In this document: piece after piece, positions 5,208-5,291 of the stretch
Numbering within the stretch: the stretch's first letter is position 1
Layout: every line of letters starts with the position of its first letter
Assembly: GCA_021797415.1 (NCBI GenBank)
Contig: JAJZZT010000211.1
Location: forward strand, 1 to 5,291
Length of the DNA stretch: 5,291 nucleotides
Source of the DNA: Bacillota bacterium
GTDB lineage: Bacteria; Bacillota; Bacilli; Alicyclobacillales; SLC66
Direction of reading: 5' to 3'
Translations under genes and position numbers: made by a program
The notes under the pieces: model-generated
What the model saw: only the letters and a program-made list of their open reading frames with translations
What the model was told of the DNA's origin: nothing
Databases searched by the model: none

Positions 5208-5291
5208 ATGCCCATGATGCCCATCCGGTTTGCGGACATTGTAGCCGTCAGGCCGGTTTACGAGAACGGCTGCATCGCGTCTGCCATCAGA
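5208..5291 (+). CDS. Unidentified gene, first 28 codons only
   Basis: GGAGG at 5193-5197 lies 10 nt before the ATG at 5208, and a good promoter precedes it, so this is very likely a true gene start. The visible N-terminus is MPMMPIRFADIVAVRPVYEN followed by GCIASAIR, running off the window. ATGs at 5214 and 5217 are alternative starts but are further from the ribosome binding site. There is no signal peptide or membrane segment in view. I do not recognise the family. It is divergent from the sigma gene, so a shared regulatory region, or control by that sigma factor, is possible but not shown. Confidence 0.7.
   Translation, partial: MPMMPIRFADIVAVRPVYENGCIASAIR

Noticed and set aside
4649..5239. 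196-codon minus-strand frame spanning the sigma N-terminus and the intergenic region
   Set aside because: It overlaps the sigma gene in another frame, runs through the promoter and start of the gene at 5208, and its product is low in recognisable features and rich in Arg/Pro/His as expected from a shadow frame.

Overview
The window looks like chromosome of a moderately GC-rich, spore-former-type Bacillota. The two rod/hook-family proteins in tandem, apart from a large fla/che operon, recall the Bacillus FlhO-FlhP pair. A genus such as Alicyclobacillus would fit, but this is inference; no taxonomic marker gene is present.

Layout. (1) 1-727: C-terminal 241 codons of a FlgF/FlgG-family flagellar hook-basal body protein (FlhO-like). 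(2) 731-956: a 160-bp structured intergenic repeat (copy A) followed by a half copy (C), ending just before a strong Shine-Dalgarno sequence at 959-966. (3) about 967-3221: an IS607-type element with a broken serine recombinase gene (tnpA), a TnpB-related RuvC protein gene (tnpB) and a 240-nt structured, non-coding right end that is a candidate omega-RNA. (4) 3231-4052: a complete second FlgF/FlgG-family gene (FlhP-like). (5) 4053-4230: a full copy of the 160-bp repeat (B) plus a remnant, filling the gap between convergent genes. (6) 4231-4872, minus strand: a sigma-70-family factor. (7) 4873-5207: a regulatory region with several GCGCAA palindromes near the sigma gene and a good extended -10 promoter near the other end. 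(8) 5208 to the edge: the first 28 codons of an unidentified gene with a good ribosome binding site.

Main story. The element seems to have inserted exactly between the ribosome binding site and the start codon of the second flagellar gene. Both junctions share GGTT. Joining the flanks across it recreates an ideal 5' end for that gene: AAAGGAGG, 9 nt, ATG. Today the ATG has no good ribosome binding site and lies behind an A/T-rich hairpin of the element. The recombinase has lost its C-terminal half and a frame. The TnpB-like protein keeps the RuvC-I Asp and RuvC-II Glu, but lacks the zinc-finger cysteines and has a His-Glu pair where the third Asp is normally found. If its omega-RNA is made, the guide would be the flagellar gene's own 5' end.

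A second possibly undescribed item is the 160-bp repeat. It folds as four nested stems, is bounded by GGGGTAGGC, and occurs in direct orientation on both sides of the second flagellar gene.
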